From Petrolisthes cinctipes (lineage: Eukaryota; Arthropoda; Malacostraca; Decapoda; Porcellanidae): a DNA stretch of 64,000 nucleotides. Numbering within the stretch: position 1 is the stretch's first letter; the number at the start of each line of letters is the position of its first letter. Location: contig JAWQEG010000082.1 in assembly GCA_033782935.1 (NCBI GenBank), positions 2,294,001 through 2,358,000 of the forward strand, in the 5' to 3' direction. This document shows, in pieces, positions 13,111 through 27,176 of the stretch. Under the pieces are notes generated by a model. That model worked only from the letters and a program-made list of their open reading frames with translations, was not told the origin of the DNA and made no database searches. The translations under genes and the position numbers were made by a program.

Positions 13111-16100
13111 TAGGGTGTTTTGAGCCTGAATTTGAGATATAAACGGGTACTGAAGATGCATGCACATATCGTCTTTTGGGCACATGAAATATCGATTTTG
13201 AACATGTTTTTAGTCTGTATCTTGAAAACAATCTAACTAGGAGTAGGCATGTACAGATCGCTTTTCGGACCCAAAAAATAACGAATTTTCGGGTGTTTTT
13301 GAGGTTGAATTTGGGATATAAACGGGTGCAGAAGATGCATACACATATCGACTTTGGACACTTAAAATATCGATTTTTAGCATGTTTTGAGCCTATATTT
13401 TGAAAATATTCTAGCACTGAGTATGCACGTACAGATCGCTTATGGGACCCCAAAATATCGAATTTTCGGGTCTTTGGAGCCTGAATTTGAGATATAAACG
13501 GATACAGAAGATGCATGCACATATCGACTTTTGGGCACCTAAAAGATCGATTTTCAGTATGTTTTGGGCCTGTATTTTTAAAATACTCTAACACGGAGTA
13601 GGCATGTACAGATCGCTTCTGGGACCCCAAAATATCGAATTTTCGAGTGTTTTGAGGTTGAATTTGGGATATAAACGGGTGCAGAAGATGCATACACATA
13701 TTGACTTTGGGCACCTACAATATCGGTTTTCAGCATGTTTTGGCCTGTATCTGAGTAGGCATATACAGATCGCTTTTGGGACCCCAAATATCAAATTTTC
13801 AGGTGTTTGGAGCCTGAATTTGAGATATAAAACGGGTACAGAAGATGAATGCACATATCGACTTTTGGGCACCTAAAAGATCAATTTTCAGTATGTTTTC
13901 GGCCTGTAATTTAAAAATACTCTAACACAGAGTAGGCATGTACAGATCGCTTCAGGGACCCCAATATATCGAATTTTCGGGTGTTCTGGGCCTGAATTTG
14001 AGATATCGACTTTGGGCACCTAAAATATTGATTTTCAACATGTTTTCGGCCTATGTTTTGAAAATATTCTAGCACTGAGTATGCATGTACAGATCGCTTA
14101 TGGGACCCCAAAATATCGAATTTTCGGGTGTTTTGAGCCTGAATTTGAGATATAAACGGGTACTGAAGATGCATGCATATATCGACTTTGGGCACCTAAA
14201 ATATCGATTTTGAGCATGTTTTTTGTCTGTATCTTGAAAACATTCTAACTATGAGTAGGCATGTACAGATCGCTTCTCGGACCCAAAAATAACGAATTTT
14301 CGGGTGTTTTGAGCCTAAATTTGAGATATAAACGGATACAGAAAATGCATACACATATTGACTTTGGGCACTTAAAATTTCGATTTTCATCATGTTTTGG
14401 CCTGTATCTGAGTAGGCATGTACAGATCGTTTCTGGAACCCCTAAATATCGAATTTTCGGGTGTTTTCGGTCTGAATTTGAGATATCGACTTTGGGCACC
14501 TAAAATATCGATTTTTAGCATGTTTTGGGCCTATATTTTGAAAATATTATAGCACTGAGTAGGCATGTACAGATCGCTTCTGGGACCCCAAAATATCGAA
14601 TTTACGGGTGTTTTGAGCCTGAATTTGAGATATAAACGGGTACATAAGATGCATGCACATATCGACTTTTGGGCACCTAAAATATCGATTTTGAGCATGT
14701 TCTGGGTCTGTATCTTGAAAACATTCTAACTAGGAGTAGGCATGTACAGATCGCTTCTGGGACCCCAAAATATCGAATTTTCGAGTGTTTTGAGGTTGAA
14801 TTTGGGATATAAACGGGTGCAGAAGATGCATACACATATTGACTTTGGGCACCTACAATATCGGTTTTCAGCATGTTTTGGCCTGTATCTGAGTAGGCAT
14901 GTACAGATCGCTTTTGGGACCCAAAAATATCAAATTTTCAGGTGTTTGGAGCCTTAATTTGAGATATAAAACGGGTACAGAAGATGCATGCACATATCGA
15001 CTTTTGGGCACCTAAAAGATCAATTTTCAGTATGTTTTGGGCCTGTAATTTAAAAATACTCGAACACAGAGTAGGCATGTACAGATCGCTTCTGGGACCC
15101 CAATATATCGAATTTTCGGGTGTTTTGGGCCTGAATTTGAGATATCGACTTTGGGCACCTAAAATATTGATTTTCAACATGTTTTGGGGCTATGTTTTGA
15201 AAATATTCTAGCACTGAGTATGCATGTACAGATCGCTTATGGGACCCCAAAATATCGAATTTTCGGGTGTTTTGAGCCTGAATTTGAGATATAAACGGGT
15301 ACTGAAGATGCATGCACATATCGACTTTGGGCACCTAAAATATCGATTTTGAGCATGTTTTTTATCTGTATCTTGAAAACATTCTAACTAGGAAGTAGGC
15401 ATGCACAGATCGCTTCTCGGACCCAAAAATACCGAATTTTCGGGTGATTTGAGCCTGAATTTGAGATATAAATGGGTACAGAATATGCATGCACACATCG
15501 ACTTTGGACACTTAAAATATCAATTTTTAGCATGTTATGAGCCTATAATTTGAAATTTTTTTTAGCACTGAGTAGGTTTGTACAGATCGCTTCTGGGACC
15601 CCAAAATATCGAATTTTCGTGTTTTTGGAGCCTGAATTTGAGATATAAAACGGGTACCGAAGATGCATGCACATATCGACATTTGGGCACCTAAAAGATC
15701 GATTTTCAGTATGTTTTGGGCCTGTAATTTAAAAATACTCTAACACGGAGTAGGCATGTACAGATCGCTTCTGGGACCCCAATATATCGAATTTTCGGGT
15801 GTTTTGGGCCTGAATTTGAGATATCGACTTTGGGCACCTAAAATATTGATTTTTAGCATGTTTTGGGCCTATGTTTTGAAAATATTCTAGCACTGAGTAT
15901 GCATGTACAGATGGCTTATGGGACCCCAAAATATCGAATTTTCGGGTGATTTGAGCCTGAATTTGATATATAAATGGGTACAGAATATGCATGCACATAT
16001 CGACTTTGGACACTTAAAATATCAATTTTTAGCATGTTTTGAGTCTATATTTTGAAAAAATTTTTAGCACTGAGTAGGTATGTACAGATCGCTTCTGGGA

Positions 16101-17586
16101 CCCCAAAATATCGAATTTTCGGGTGTTTGAGGTTGAATTTGGGATATAAACGGGTGCAGAAGATGCATACACATATTGACTTTGGGCACCTAAAATATCG
16201 GTTTTCAGCATGTTTTGGCCTGTATCTGAGTAGACATGTACAGATCGCTTCTGGGACCCCAAAATAGCGAATTTTCGGGTGTTTGGAGCCTGAATTTGCG
16301 ATATAAACGGGTACAGAAGATGCATACACATATTGACTTTGGGCACCTAAAATTTCGATTTTCAGCATGTTTTGGCTGTATCTGAGTAGGCATGTACAGA
16401 TTGCTTCTGGGACCCCAAAATATCGAATTTTCGGGTGTTTGGAGCCTGAATTTGAGATATAAACGGGTACTGAAGATGCATGCAAATATCGACTTTTGGG
16501 TACCTAAAAGATCGATTTTCAGTATGTTTTGGGCCTGTATTTTGAAAATGCTCTAACACAGAGTAGGCATGTACAGATCGCTTCTGGGACCCCAAAATAT
16601 CGAATTTTCGGGTGTTTTTGGCCTGAATTTGAGTAATCGACTTTGTGCACCTAAAATATCGATTTTTAGCATGTTTTGGGCCTATATTTTGAAAATATTC
16701 TAGCACTGACTAGGCATGTACAGATCGCTTCTGGGACCCAAAATATCGAATTTTCGGGTGTTTTGAGCCTGAATTTGAGATATAAACGGGTACTGAAGAT
16801 GCATGCACATATCGACTATTGGGCACCTAAAATATCTATTTTGAGCATGTTTTGGGTCTGCATCTTGATAACATTCTAACTAGGAGTAGGCAAGTACAGA
16901 TCGCTTCTAGGACCAAAAAATAACGAATTTTCGGGTGTTTTGAGCCTGAATTGAGATATAAACGGGTACAGAAGATGCATACCCATATTGACTTTGGGCA
17001 CTTAAAATTTCGATTTTCAGCATGTTTTGGCCTGTATCTCAGTAGGCATTTACAGATCGCTTCTGGGACCCCAAAATATCGAATTTTCGGGTTTTTCGGC
17101 CTGAATTTAAGATATCGACTTTGGGTACCTAAAATATCGATTTTTAGCATGTTTTGGGCCTATTTTTTGAAAATATTCTAGCACTGAGTAGGCATGTAAA
17201 GATTGCTTCTGGGACCCCAAAATATCGAATTTTCGGGTGTTTTGAGCCTGAATTTGAGATATAAACGGGTACTGAAGATGCATGCACATATCGACTTTCG
17301 GGCACCTAAAATATCAATTTTAAGCATGTTTTGTGTTTGTATCTTGAAAACATTCTAAATAGGAGTAGGCATGTACAGATCGCTTCTCGGACCAAAAAAT
17401 AACGAATTTTCGGGTGTTTTGAGCTAGAATTTGAGATATAAACGGGTACAGAAGATACATGCACATATCGACCTTTGGGCACCTAAAATATCGAATTTGA
17501 GCAAGTTATGGGTCTGTATCTTGAAAACATTCTAACTAGGAGTAGGCATGTACAGATCGCTTCTGGGACCCTAAAATATCGAATTT
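13111..17586. repeat. Irregular block with hybrid monomers
   Basis: From 13,111 the order is A1 B/A2 A3 B A3 C A1 A2/B C A1 B A3 C A1 A2 A3 C A2 B A3/B A3 C A1 A2/B C A1 A1. Several monomers are clear mosaics: 13,289-13,465 has a B head and an A2 tail, and 14,300-14,456 has an A2 head and a B tail. The C-type at 16,608 has the modified junction gagtaatcgac. No non-satellite sequence is present. Confidence 0.78.
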
Positions 17587-18400
17587 TCGGGTGTTTTGAG
17601 CCTGAATTTGAGATATAAACGGGTACTGAAGATGCATGCAAATATCGACTTTTGGGCACCTAAAATATCGATTTTGAGCATGTTTTGGGTCTGCATCTTG
17701 ATAACATTCTAACGAGGAATAGGCATGTACAGATCGCTTCTAGGACCGAAAAATAACGAATTTTCGGGTGTTTTGAGCCTGAATTGAGATATAAACGGGT
17801 ACAGAAGATGCATACACATATCGACTTTGGACACTTAAAATAACGATTTTTAGCATGTTTTGAGCCTATATTTTGAAAATATTCTAGCACTGAGTAGGCA
17901 TGTATAGATCGCTGCTGGGACCCAAAAATATCAAATTTTCGGGTGTTTTTGAGGTTGAATTTGCGATATAAACGGGTGCAGAAGATGCATACACATATTG
18001 ACATTGGGCACTTAAAATTTCGATTTTCAGAATGTTTTGGCCTGTATCTGAGTAGGCATGTACAGATCGCTTCTGGGACTCCAAAATATCGAATTTTCGG
18101 TTGTTTTGGGCCTGAATTTGAGATATAAAGTTTGGACTCTTAAAATATCGATTTTTAACATGTTTTGAGCCTATATTTTGAAAAAAAATTTAGCACTGAG
18201 TAGGTATGTACAGATCGCTTCTGGGACCCAAAAAAAACGAATTTTCGGGTGTTTTGAACCTGAATTTGAGATATAAACGGGTACAGAAGATGCATACACT
18301 TATTGACTTTGGGCACTTAAAATTTCGATTTTCAGCATGTTTTGGCTGTATCTGAGTAGGCATGTACAGATCGTTTCTGGGACCCCAAAATATCGAACTT
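17587..18400. repeat. Duplicated segment Y, copy 1 (814 bp)
   Basis: The order is A1 A2 B E A2/B. It matches 19,412-20,226 at a constant offset of 1,825 bp, with shared private variants such as cttgataacattctaacgagg, gctgctgggacc and gaatgttttggcctg. The intervening monomers (18,401-19,411) are not part of the copy. Confidence 0.8.
18097..18244. repeat. Aberrant short monomer E, copy 1 (148 bp)
   Basis: This monomer is joined at gatataaagtttggactc. The deletion removes nearly the same part of H1 as in C and D but with a third breakpoint. It follows B and ends in an A-tract tail (gaaaaaaaatttagcac). Confidence 0.8.
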
Positions 18401-19411
18401 TCGGGTGTTTGGAGCCTGAATTTGAGATATAAACAGGTACAGAAGATGCATGCACATATCGACTTTGGACACTTAAAATATCGATTTTTAGGATGTTTTG
18501 AGCCTATATTTTGAAAATATTTTTAGCACTGAGTAGGTATGTACAGATCGCTTCTGGGACCAAAAAATATCGAATTTTCGGGTGTTTTGAGGTTGAATTT
18601 GGGATATAAACGTGTGCAGAAGATGCATACACATATTGACTTTGGGCACCTACAATATCGGTTTTCAGCATGTTTTGGCCTGTATCTGAATAGGCATGTA
18701 CAGATCGCTTCTGGGACCCCAAAATATCGAATTTTCAGGTGTTTGGAGCCTGAATTTGAGATATAAACGGGTACAAAAGATGCATGCACATATCGACTTT
18801 CGGGCACCTAAAATATCAATTTTGAGCATGTTTTGTGTTTGTATCTTGAAAACATTCTAAATAGGAGTAGGCATGTACAGATCGCTTCTTGGACCAAAAA
18901 ATAACGAATTTTCGGGTGTTTTGAGCTAGAATTTGAGATATAAACGGGTACAGAAGATGCATGCACATATCGACTTTTGGGCACCTAAAATATCGAATTT
19001 GAGCATGTTATGGGTCTGTATCTTGAAAACATTCTAACTAGGAGAAGGCATGTACAGATCGCTTCTGGGACCCCAAAATATGGAATTTTCGGGTGTTTTG
19101 AGCCTGAATTTGAGATATAAACGGGTACTGAAGATGGATGCACATATAGAATTTGGACACTTAAAATATTGATTTTTAGCATGTTTTGGGCCTGTATTTT
19201 GAAAATACTCTAACACGGAGTAGGCATGTACAGATCGCTTCTGGGACCCCAATATATCGAATTTTCGGGTGTTTTGGTACTGAATTTGAGATATCGACTT
19301 TGGGCACCAAAAATATCGATTTTTAGCATGTTTTGGGCCTATATTTTGAAAATATTCTAGCACTGAGTAGGCATGTACAGATCGCTTCTTGGACCCTAAA
19401 ATATCGAATTT
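18401..19411. repeat. Irregular monomers between Y copies
   Basis: The order is A2 B A3/A1 A1 A2/A3 C. The A3/A1 monomer and the A1 after it resemble the monomers at about 17,233-17,586, with shared caattttgagcatg-like and gagctagaatttgag variants at an offset of about 1,502 bp. This is another partial local duplication. Confidence 0.7.
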
Positions 19412-20226
19412 TCGGGTGTTTTGAGCCTGAATTTGAGATATAAACGGGTACTGAAGATGCATGCAAATATCGACTTTTGGGCACCTAAAATATCGATTTT
19501 GAGCATATTTTGGGTCTGCATCTTGATAACATTCTAACGAGGAGTAGGCATGTACAGATCGCTTCTAGGACCGAAACATAACGAATTTTCGGGTGTTTTG
19601 AGCCTGAATTGAGATATAAACGGGTACAGAAGATGCATACACATATCGACTTTGCACACTTAAAATAAAGATTTTTAGCATGTTTTGAGCCTATATTTTG
19701 AAAACATTCTAGCACTGAGTAGGCATGTATAGATCGCTGCTGGGACCCAAAAATATCAAATTTTCGGGTGTTTTTGAGGTTGAATTTGGGATATAAACGG
19801 GTGCAGAAGATGCATACACATATTGACATTGGGCACTTAAAATTTCGATTTTCAGAATGTTTTGGCCTGTATCTGAGTTGGCATGTACAGATCGCTTCTG
19901 GGACTCCAAAATATCGAATTTTCGGTTGTTTTGGGCCTGAATTTGAGATATAAAGTTTGGACTCTTAAAATATCGATTTTTAGCATGTTTTGAGCCTATA
20001 TTTTGAAATTTTTTTTAGCACTGAGTAGGTATGTACAGATCGCTTCTGGGACCCCAAAAAAACGAATTTTCGGGTGTTTTGAGCCTGAATTTGAGATATA
20101 AACGGGTACAGAAGATGCATACACATATTGACTTTGGGCACCTAAAATTTCGATTTTCAGCATGTTTTGGCCTGTATCTGAGTAGGCATGTACAGATCAC
20201 TTCTGGGACCCCAAAAAAACGAATTT
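19412..20226. repeat. Duplicated segment Y, copy 2 (815 bp)
   Basis: This is the second copy of A1 A2 B E A2/B, including monomer E at 19,922-20,069. It differs from copy 1 by scattered substitutions, for example gagttggcatg for gagtaggcatg. Confidence 0.8.
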
Positions 20227-23200
20227 TCGGGTGTTTTGAGCCTGAATTTGAGATATAAACGGGTACAGAAGATGCATACACATATTGACTTTGGGCACCT
20301 AAAATTTCGATTTTCAGCATGTTTTGGCTGTATCTGAGTAGGCATGTACAGATTGCTTCTGGGACCCCAAAATATCGAATTTTCGGGTGTTTGGAGCCTG
20401 AATTTGAGATATAAACGGGTACAGAAGATGCATTCACATATGGACTTTTGGGCACCTAAACGATTGATTTTTAGTATTATTTGGGCCTGTATTTTTAAAA
20501 TACTCTAACACGGAGTAGGCATGTACAGATCGCTTCTGGGACCCCAAAATATCAAATTTTCAGGTGTTTAGAGCATGAATTTGAGATATAAAACGGGCAC
20601 AGAAGATGGATGCACATATCGACTTTGGGCACCTAAAATTTCGATTTTCAGCATTTTTTGGCCTGTATCTGAGTAGGCATGTACAGATCGTTTCTGGAAC
20701 CCCAAAATATCGAATTTTCGGGTGTTTTCGGTCTGAATTTGAGATATCGACTTTGGGCACCTAAATTATTGATTTTTAGCATGTTTTGGGCCTATATTTT
20801 GAAAATATTCTAGCACTGAGTAGGCATGTACAGATCGCTTCTGGTACCCCAAAATATCGAATTTTCGGGTGTTTTGAGCCTGAATTTGAGATATAAACGG
20901 GTACTGAAGGTGCATGCACATATCGACTTTTGGGCACCTAATATATCGATTTTGAGCATGTTCTGGGTCTGTATCTTGAAAACATTCTAACTAGGAGTAG
21001 GCATGTACAGATCGCTTCTAGAGCCCAAAACTAATGAATTTTCGGGTGATTTGAGACTGAATTTGAGATATAAATGGGTATAGAATATGCATGCACATAT
21101 CGACTTTGGACACTTAAAATATCAATTTTTAGCATGTTTTAAGCTTATAATTTGAAATTTTTTTTAGCACTGAGTAGGTTTGTACAGATCGCTTCTGGGA
21201 CCCCAAAATATCGAATTTTCGGGTGTTTGAGGTTGAATTTGGGATATAAACGGGTGCAGAAGATGCATACACATATTGACTTTGGGCACCTAAAATATCG
21301 GTTTTCAGCATGTTTTGGCCTGTATCTGAGTAGGCATGTACAGATCGCTTCTGGGAACCCAAAATTTCGAATTTTCGGGTGTTTGGAACCTGAATTTGAG
21401 ATATAAACGGGTACAGAAGATGCATGCACATATCGAGTTTAGGGCACCTAAAAGATCGATTTTCATTATGTTTTGGGCCTGTATTTTGAAAATACTCTAA
21501 CACAGAGTAGGCATGTACAGATCGCTTTTGGGACCCCAAAATATCGAATTTTCGGGTGTTTTGGGCCTGAATTTGAGTAATCGACTTAGTGCACCTAAAA
21601 TATCGATTTTTAGCATGTTTTGGGCCTATATTTTGAAAATATTCTAGCACTGAATAGGCATGTACAGATCGCTTCCGGGACCCAAAATATCGATTTTTCG
21701 GGTGTTTTGAGCCTGAATTTGAGATATAAACGGGTACTGAAGATGCGTGCACATATCGACTTTTGGGCACCTAAAATATCGATTTTGAGCATGATTTAGG
21801 TCTGCATATTGATTACATTCTAACTAGGAGTAGGCATGTACAGATCGCTTCTAGGACCCAAAAATAATGAATTTTCGGGTTTTTTGAGCCTGAATTTGAG
21901 ATATAAACGGGTGTAGAAGATGCACACACATATTGACTTTGGGCACTTAAAATTTCGATTTTCAGCATGTTTTGGCCTGTATCTGAGTAGGCATGTACAG
22001 ATCGCTTCTGGGACCCCAAAATATCGAATTTTCGACTGTTTTCGGCCTGAATTTAAGATATCGACTTTGGGCACGTAAAATATCGATTTTTAGCATGTTT
22101 TGGGCCTATTTTTTGAAAATATTCTAGCACTGAGTAGGCATGTAAAGATTGCTTCTGGGACCCCAAAATATCGAATTTTGGGTGTTTTGAGCCTGAATTT
22201 GAGATATAAACGGGTACTGAAGATGCATGCACATATCGACTTTTGGGCACCTAAAATATCGATTTTGAGCATGTTCTGGGTCTGTATCTTGAAAACATTC
22301 TAACTAGGAGTAGGTATGTACAGATTGCTTCTAGGACCAAAAAATAACGAATTTTCGGGTAATTTGAGCCTGAATTTGAGATATAAATGGGTACATATCG
22401 ACTTTGGACACTTAAAATATCAATTTTTAGCATGTTTTGAGCCTATATTTTGAAAAAAAAATTAGCACTGAGTAGGTATGTACAGATCGCTTCTGGGACC
22501 CCAAAATATCGAATTTTCGGGTGTTTGAGGTTGAATTTGGGATATAAACGGGTACTGAAGATGCATGCACATATTGACTTTTGGGCACCTAAAATATCGG
22601 TTTTGAGCATGTTTTGGGTCTGTATCTTGAAAACATTCTAACTAAGAGTAGACATGTACAGATCGCTTCTAGGACCCAAAACTAATGAATTTTAGGGTTT
22701 TTTGAGCCTGAATTTGAGATATAAACGGGTGCAGAAGATGCTCACACATATTGACTTTGGGCACTTAAAATTTCGATTTTCAGCATGTTTTGGCCTGTAT
22801 CTAAGTAGGCATGTACAGATCGCTTCTGGGACCCCAAAATTTCGAATATTCGGGTGTTTGGAGCCTGAATTTGAGATATAAACGGGTACAGAAGATGCAT
22901 GCATATATCGACTTTTGGGCACCTAAAAGATCGATTTTCAGTATGTTTTCGGCCTGTATTTTTAAAATACTCTAACACGGAGTAGGCATGTACAGATCGC
23001 TTCTGGGACCCCAAAATATCGATTTTTCGAGTGTTTGGAGCCTGAATTTGAGATATAAACGGGTACAGAAGATGCTTGCACATATCGACTTTAGGGCACC
23101 TAAAAGATCGATTTTCAGTATGTTTTGGGCCTGTATTTTGAAAATACTCTAACACAGAGTAGGCATGTACAGATAGCTTTTGGGACCCCAAAAAATCGAA

Positions 23201-24518
23201 TTTTCGGGTGTTTTCGGCCTGTATTTGAGTAATCGACTTTGTGCACCTGAAATATCGATTTTTAGCATGTTTTGGGCCTATTTTTTGAAAATATTCTAGC
23301 ACTGAGTAGGCATGTAAAGATTGCTTCTGGGACCCCAAAATATCGAATTTTCGAGTGTTTTGAGCCAGAATTTGAGATATAAACGGGTACTGAAGATGCA
23401 TGCACATATCGACTGTTGGGCACCTAAAATATCGAATTTGAGCATGTTCTGGGTCTGTATCTTGAAAACATTCTAACTAGGAGTAGGCATGTACAGATTG
23501 CTTCTATGACCAAAAAATAACGAATTTTCGGGTGATTTGAGCCTGAATTTGAGATATAAATGGGTACAGAATATGCATGCACATATCGACTTTGGACACT
23601 TAAAATATCAATTTTTAGCATGTTTTGAGCCTATATTTTGAAAAAAAATTTAGCACTGAGTAGGTATGTACAGATCGCTTCTGGGACCCCAAAATATCGA
23701 ATTTTCGGGTGTTTGAGGTTGAATTTGGGATATAAACGGGTGCAGAAGATGCACACACATATTGACTTTGGGCACCTAAAATATCGGTTTTCAGCATGTT
23801 TTGGCCTGTATCTGAGTAGGCATGTACAGATCGCTTCTGGGACCCCAAAATATCGAATTTTCGGGTGTTTGGAGCCTGAATTTGAGATATAAACGGGTAC
23901 TGAAGATGCATGCACATATTGACTTTTGGGCACCTAAAATATCGGTTTTGAGCATGTTTTGGGTCTGTATCTTGAAAACATTCTAACTAGGAGTAGACAT
24001 GTACAGATCGCTTCTAGGACCCAAAACTAATGAAATTTAGGGTTTTTTGAGCCTGAATTTGAGATATAAACGAGTGCAGAAGATGCACACACATATTGAC
24101 TTTGGGCACTTAAAATTTCGATTTTCAGCATGTTTTGGCCTGTATCTGAGTAGGCATATACAGATCGCTTCTGGGACCCCAAAATATCGAATTTTCGGGT
24201 GTTTGGAGATTGAATTTGAGATATAAACGGGTACAGAAGATACATGCACATATCGACTTTTGGGCACCTAAAAGATCGATTTTCAGTATGTTTTGGGCCT
24301 GTATTTTGAAAATACTCTAACACGGAGTAGGCATGTACAGATCGCTTCTGGGACTCCAATATATCGAATTTTCGGGTGTTTTGGTACTGAATTTGAGATA
24401 TCGACTTTGGGCACCAAAAATATCGATTTGTAGCATGTTTTGGGCCTATATTTTGAAAATATTCTAGCACTGAGTAGGCATGTACAGATCGCTTCTGGGA
24501 CCCCAAAATATCTTATTT
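20227..24518. repeat. Irregular block containing one intact pentamer
   Basis: From 20,227 the order is A2/B A3 A3/B C, then the complete pentamer A1 A2 B A3 C at 20,865-21,697 (833 bp), then A1 A2/B C A1 A2(short) B/A1 A2/B A3 A3 C A1 A2 B A3/A1 A2/B A3 C. An A2 subtype with ataaatgggtacagaatatgc is frequent from about 15.4 kb to 29.8 kb and seems absent outside that range. Confidence 0.76.
22355..22516. repeat. Short A2 monomer with a private 14-15 bp deletion (162 bp)
   Basis: The sequence reads aaatgggtacatatcgac where relatives read gggtacagaatatgcatgcacatat. The missing piece is flanked by aca on both sides. This is a fourth independent deletion in the same part of the first half-monomer. 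Confidence 0.8.
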
Positions 24519-27176
24519 TCGGGTGTTTTGAGCCTGAATTTGAGATATAAACGGGTACTGAAGATGCATGAAAATATCGACTTTTGGGCACCTAAAATAT
24601 CGATTTTGAGCATGTTTTGGGTCTGCATCTTGAAAACATTCTAACTAGGAGTAGGCATGTACAGATCGCTTCTGAGACCCCAAAATATGGAATTTTCGGG
24701 TGTTTTGAGCCTGAATTTGAGATATAAACGGGTACTGAAGATGGATGCACATATCGACTTTTGGGCACCTAAAATATCGATTTTGAGCATGTTTTGGGTC
24801 TGTAGCTTGAAAACATTCTAACTAGGAGTAGTCATGTACATATCGCTTCTAGGACCCAAAATTAACGAATTTTCGGGTGTTTTGAGCCTAAATTTGAGAT
24901 ATAAACGGGTAAAGAAGATGCATGCACATATAGAATTTGGACACTTAAAATATCTATTTTTAGCATGTTTTGAGCCTATATTTTGAAAAAAAATTTAGCA
25001 CTGAGTAGGTATGTACAGGTTGCTCCTGGAACCCCAAAATATCGAATTTTCGAGTGTTTTGAGATTGAATTTGGGATATAAACGGGTGCATAAGATGCAT
25101 ACACATATTGACTTTGGGCACCTACAATATCGGTTTTCAGCATGTTTTGGCCTGTATCTGAATAGGCATGTACAGATCGCTTCTGGGACCCCAAAATATC
25201 GAATTTTCGGGTGTTTTCGGCCTGAATTTAAGATATCGACTTTGGGCACCTAAAATATCGATTTTTAGCATGTTTTGGGCCTATTTTTTGAAAATATTCT
25301 AGCACTGAGTAGGCATGTAAAGATTTCTTCTGGGACCCCAAAATATCGAATTTTTGGGTGTTTTGAGCCTGAATTTGAGATATAAACGGGTACTGAAGAT
25401 GCATGCACATATCGACTTTTGGGTACTTAAAATATCGATTTTGAGCATGTTCTGGGTCTGTATCTTGAAAACATTCTAACTAGGACTAGGCATGTACAGA
25501 TCGATTCTAGGACCCAAAAATAACGAAATTTCGGGTGATTTGAGCCTGAATTTGAGATATAAATGGGTACCGAATATACATGCACATATCGACTTTGGAC
25601 ACTTAAAATATCAATTTTTAGCATGTTTTGAGCCTATATTTTGAAAAAAATTTTAGCACTGAGTAGGTATGTACAGATCGCTTCTGGGACCCCAAAATAT
25701 CGAATTTTCGGGTGTTTGAGGTTGAATTTGGGATATAAACGGGTGCAGAAGATGCACACACATATTGACTTTGGGCATTTAAAATTTCGATTTTCAGCAT
25801 GTTTTGGCCTGAATCTGAGTAGGCATATACAGATAGCTTCTGGGACCCCAAAATATCGAATTTTCGGGTGTTTGGAGCCTGAATTTGAGATATAAACGGG
25901 TACAGAAGATACATGCACATATCGACTTTTGGGCACCTAAAAGATCGATTTTCAGTATGTTTTGGGCCTGTATTTTGAAAATACTCTAACATGGAGTAGG
26001 CATGTACAGATCGCTTCTGGGACGCCAATATTCCGAATTTTCGGGTGTTTTGGTACTGAATTTGAGATATCGACTTTGGGCACCAAAAATATCGATTTGT
26101 AGCATGTTTTGGGCCTATATTTTGAAAATATTCTAGCACTGAGTAGGCATGAACAGATCGCTTCTGGGACCCCAAAATTTTTATTTTCGGGTGTTTTGAG
26201 CCTGAATTTGAGATATAAACGGGTACTGATGATGCATGAAAATATCGACTTTTGGGCACCTAAAATATCGATTTTGAGCATGTTTTGGCTCTGAATCTTA
26301 ATAACATTCTAATTAGGAGTAGGCATGTACAGATCGCTTCTAGGACCAAAAAATAACGAATTTTCGTGAGTTTTGAGCCTGAATTGAGATATAAACGGGT
26401 ACAGAAGATGCATACACATATTGACTTTGGGCACTTAAAATTTCGATTTTCAGCATGTTTTGGCCTGTATCTGAGTAGGCATGAACAGATCGCTTCTGGG
26501 ACCCCAAAATATCTTATTTTCGGGTGTTTTGAGCCTGAATTTGAGATATAAACGGGTACTGAAGATGCATGAAAATATCGACTTTTGGGCACCTAAAATA
26601 TCGATTCTGAGCATGTTTTGGCTCTGAATCTTAATAACATTCTAATTAGGAGTAGGCATGTACAGATCGCTTCTAGGACCAAAAAATAACGAATTTTCGT
26701 GTGTTTTGAGCCTGAATTGAGATATAAACGGGTACAGAAGATGCATACACATATTGACTTTGGGCACTTAAAATTTCGATTTTCAGCATGTTTTCGCCTG
26801 TATCTGAGTAGGCATGCACAGATCGCTTCTGGGACCCCAAAATATCGAATTTTCGGGTGTTTGGAACCTGAATTTGAGATATAAACGGGTACAGAAGATG
26901 CATGCACATATCAACTTTTGGGCACCTAAAAGATCGATTTTCAGTATGTTTTCGGCCTGTATTTTTAAAATACTCTAACACGGAGTAGGCATGTACAGAT
27001 CGCTTCTGGGACCCCAAAATATCGAATTTTCGGGTGTTTTGGGCCTGAATTTGAGATATCGACTTTCGGCACTTAAAATATCGATTTATAGCATGTTTTG
27101 GGCCTATATTTTGAAAATATTCTAGCACTGAGTAGGCATGTACAGATCGCTTCTGGGACCCCAAAATATAGAATTT
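24519..27176. repeat. Higher-order unit X1 (2,658 bp)
   Basis: The order is A1 A1 A2 B C, A1 A2 B A3 C, A1 A2/B A1 A2/B A3 C, where the second group is a canonical pentamer (25,354-26,186). The core from 24,696 to 25,863 matches 27,354-28,521 at an offset of 2,658 bp and 28,875 onward at a further 1,521 bp. Shared private variants include gtacatatcgcttctagg, catatagaatttgg and gttgctcctgg-type sites. Confidence 0.83.
26187..26852. repeat. Local tandem duplication of a 333 bp dimer (A1 + A2/B)
   Basis: Positions 26,187-26,519 and 26,520-26,852 repeat in tandem. Shared private features are ggctctgaatcttaataac, ctaattaggag and a short A2/B head lacking one base (gcctgaattgagatat). Differences are scattered single bases. 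It is the shortest clear recent duplication in the window. Confidence 0.82.

Noticed and set aside
13022..13714. 230-codon open frame on the complement strand
   Set aside because: Same explanation: a run through satellite monomers, with equally open frames on other strands and frames over the same bases.
22450..22462. A-runs as poly(A) tails of retroposed sequences
   Set aside because: The runs lie at one fixed position inside A2 monomers, with satellite sequence continuing in register on both sides.
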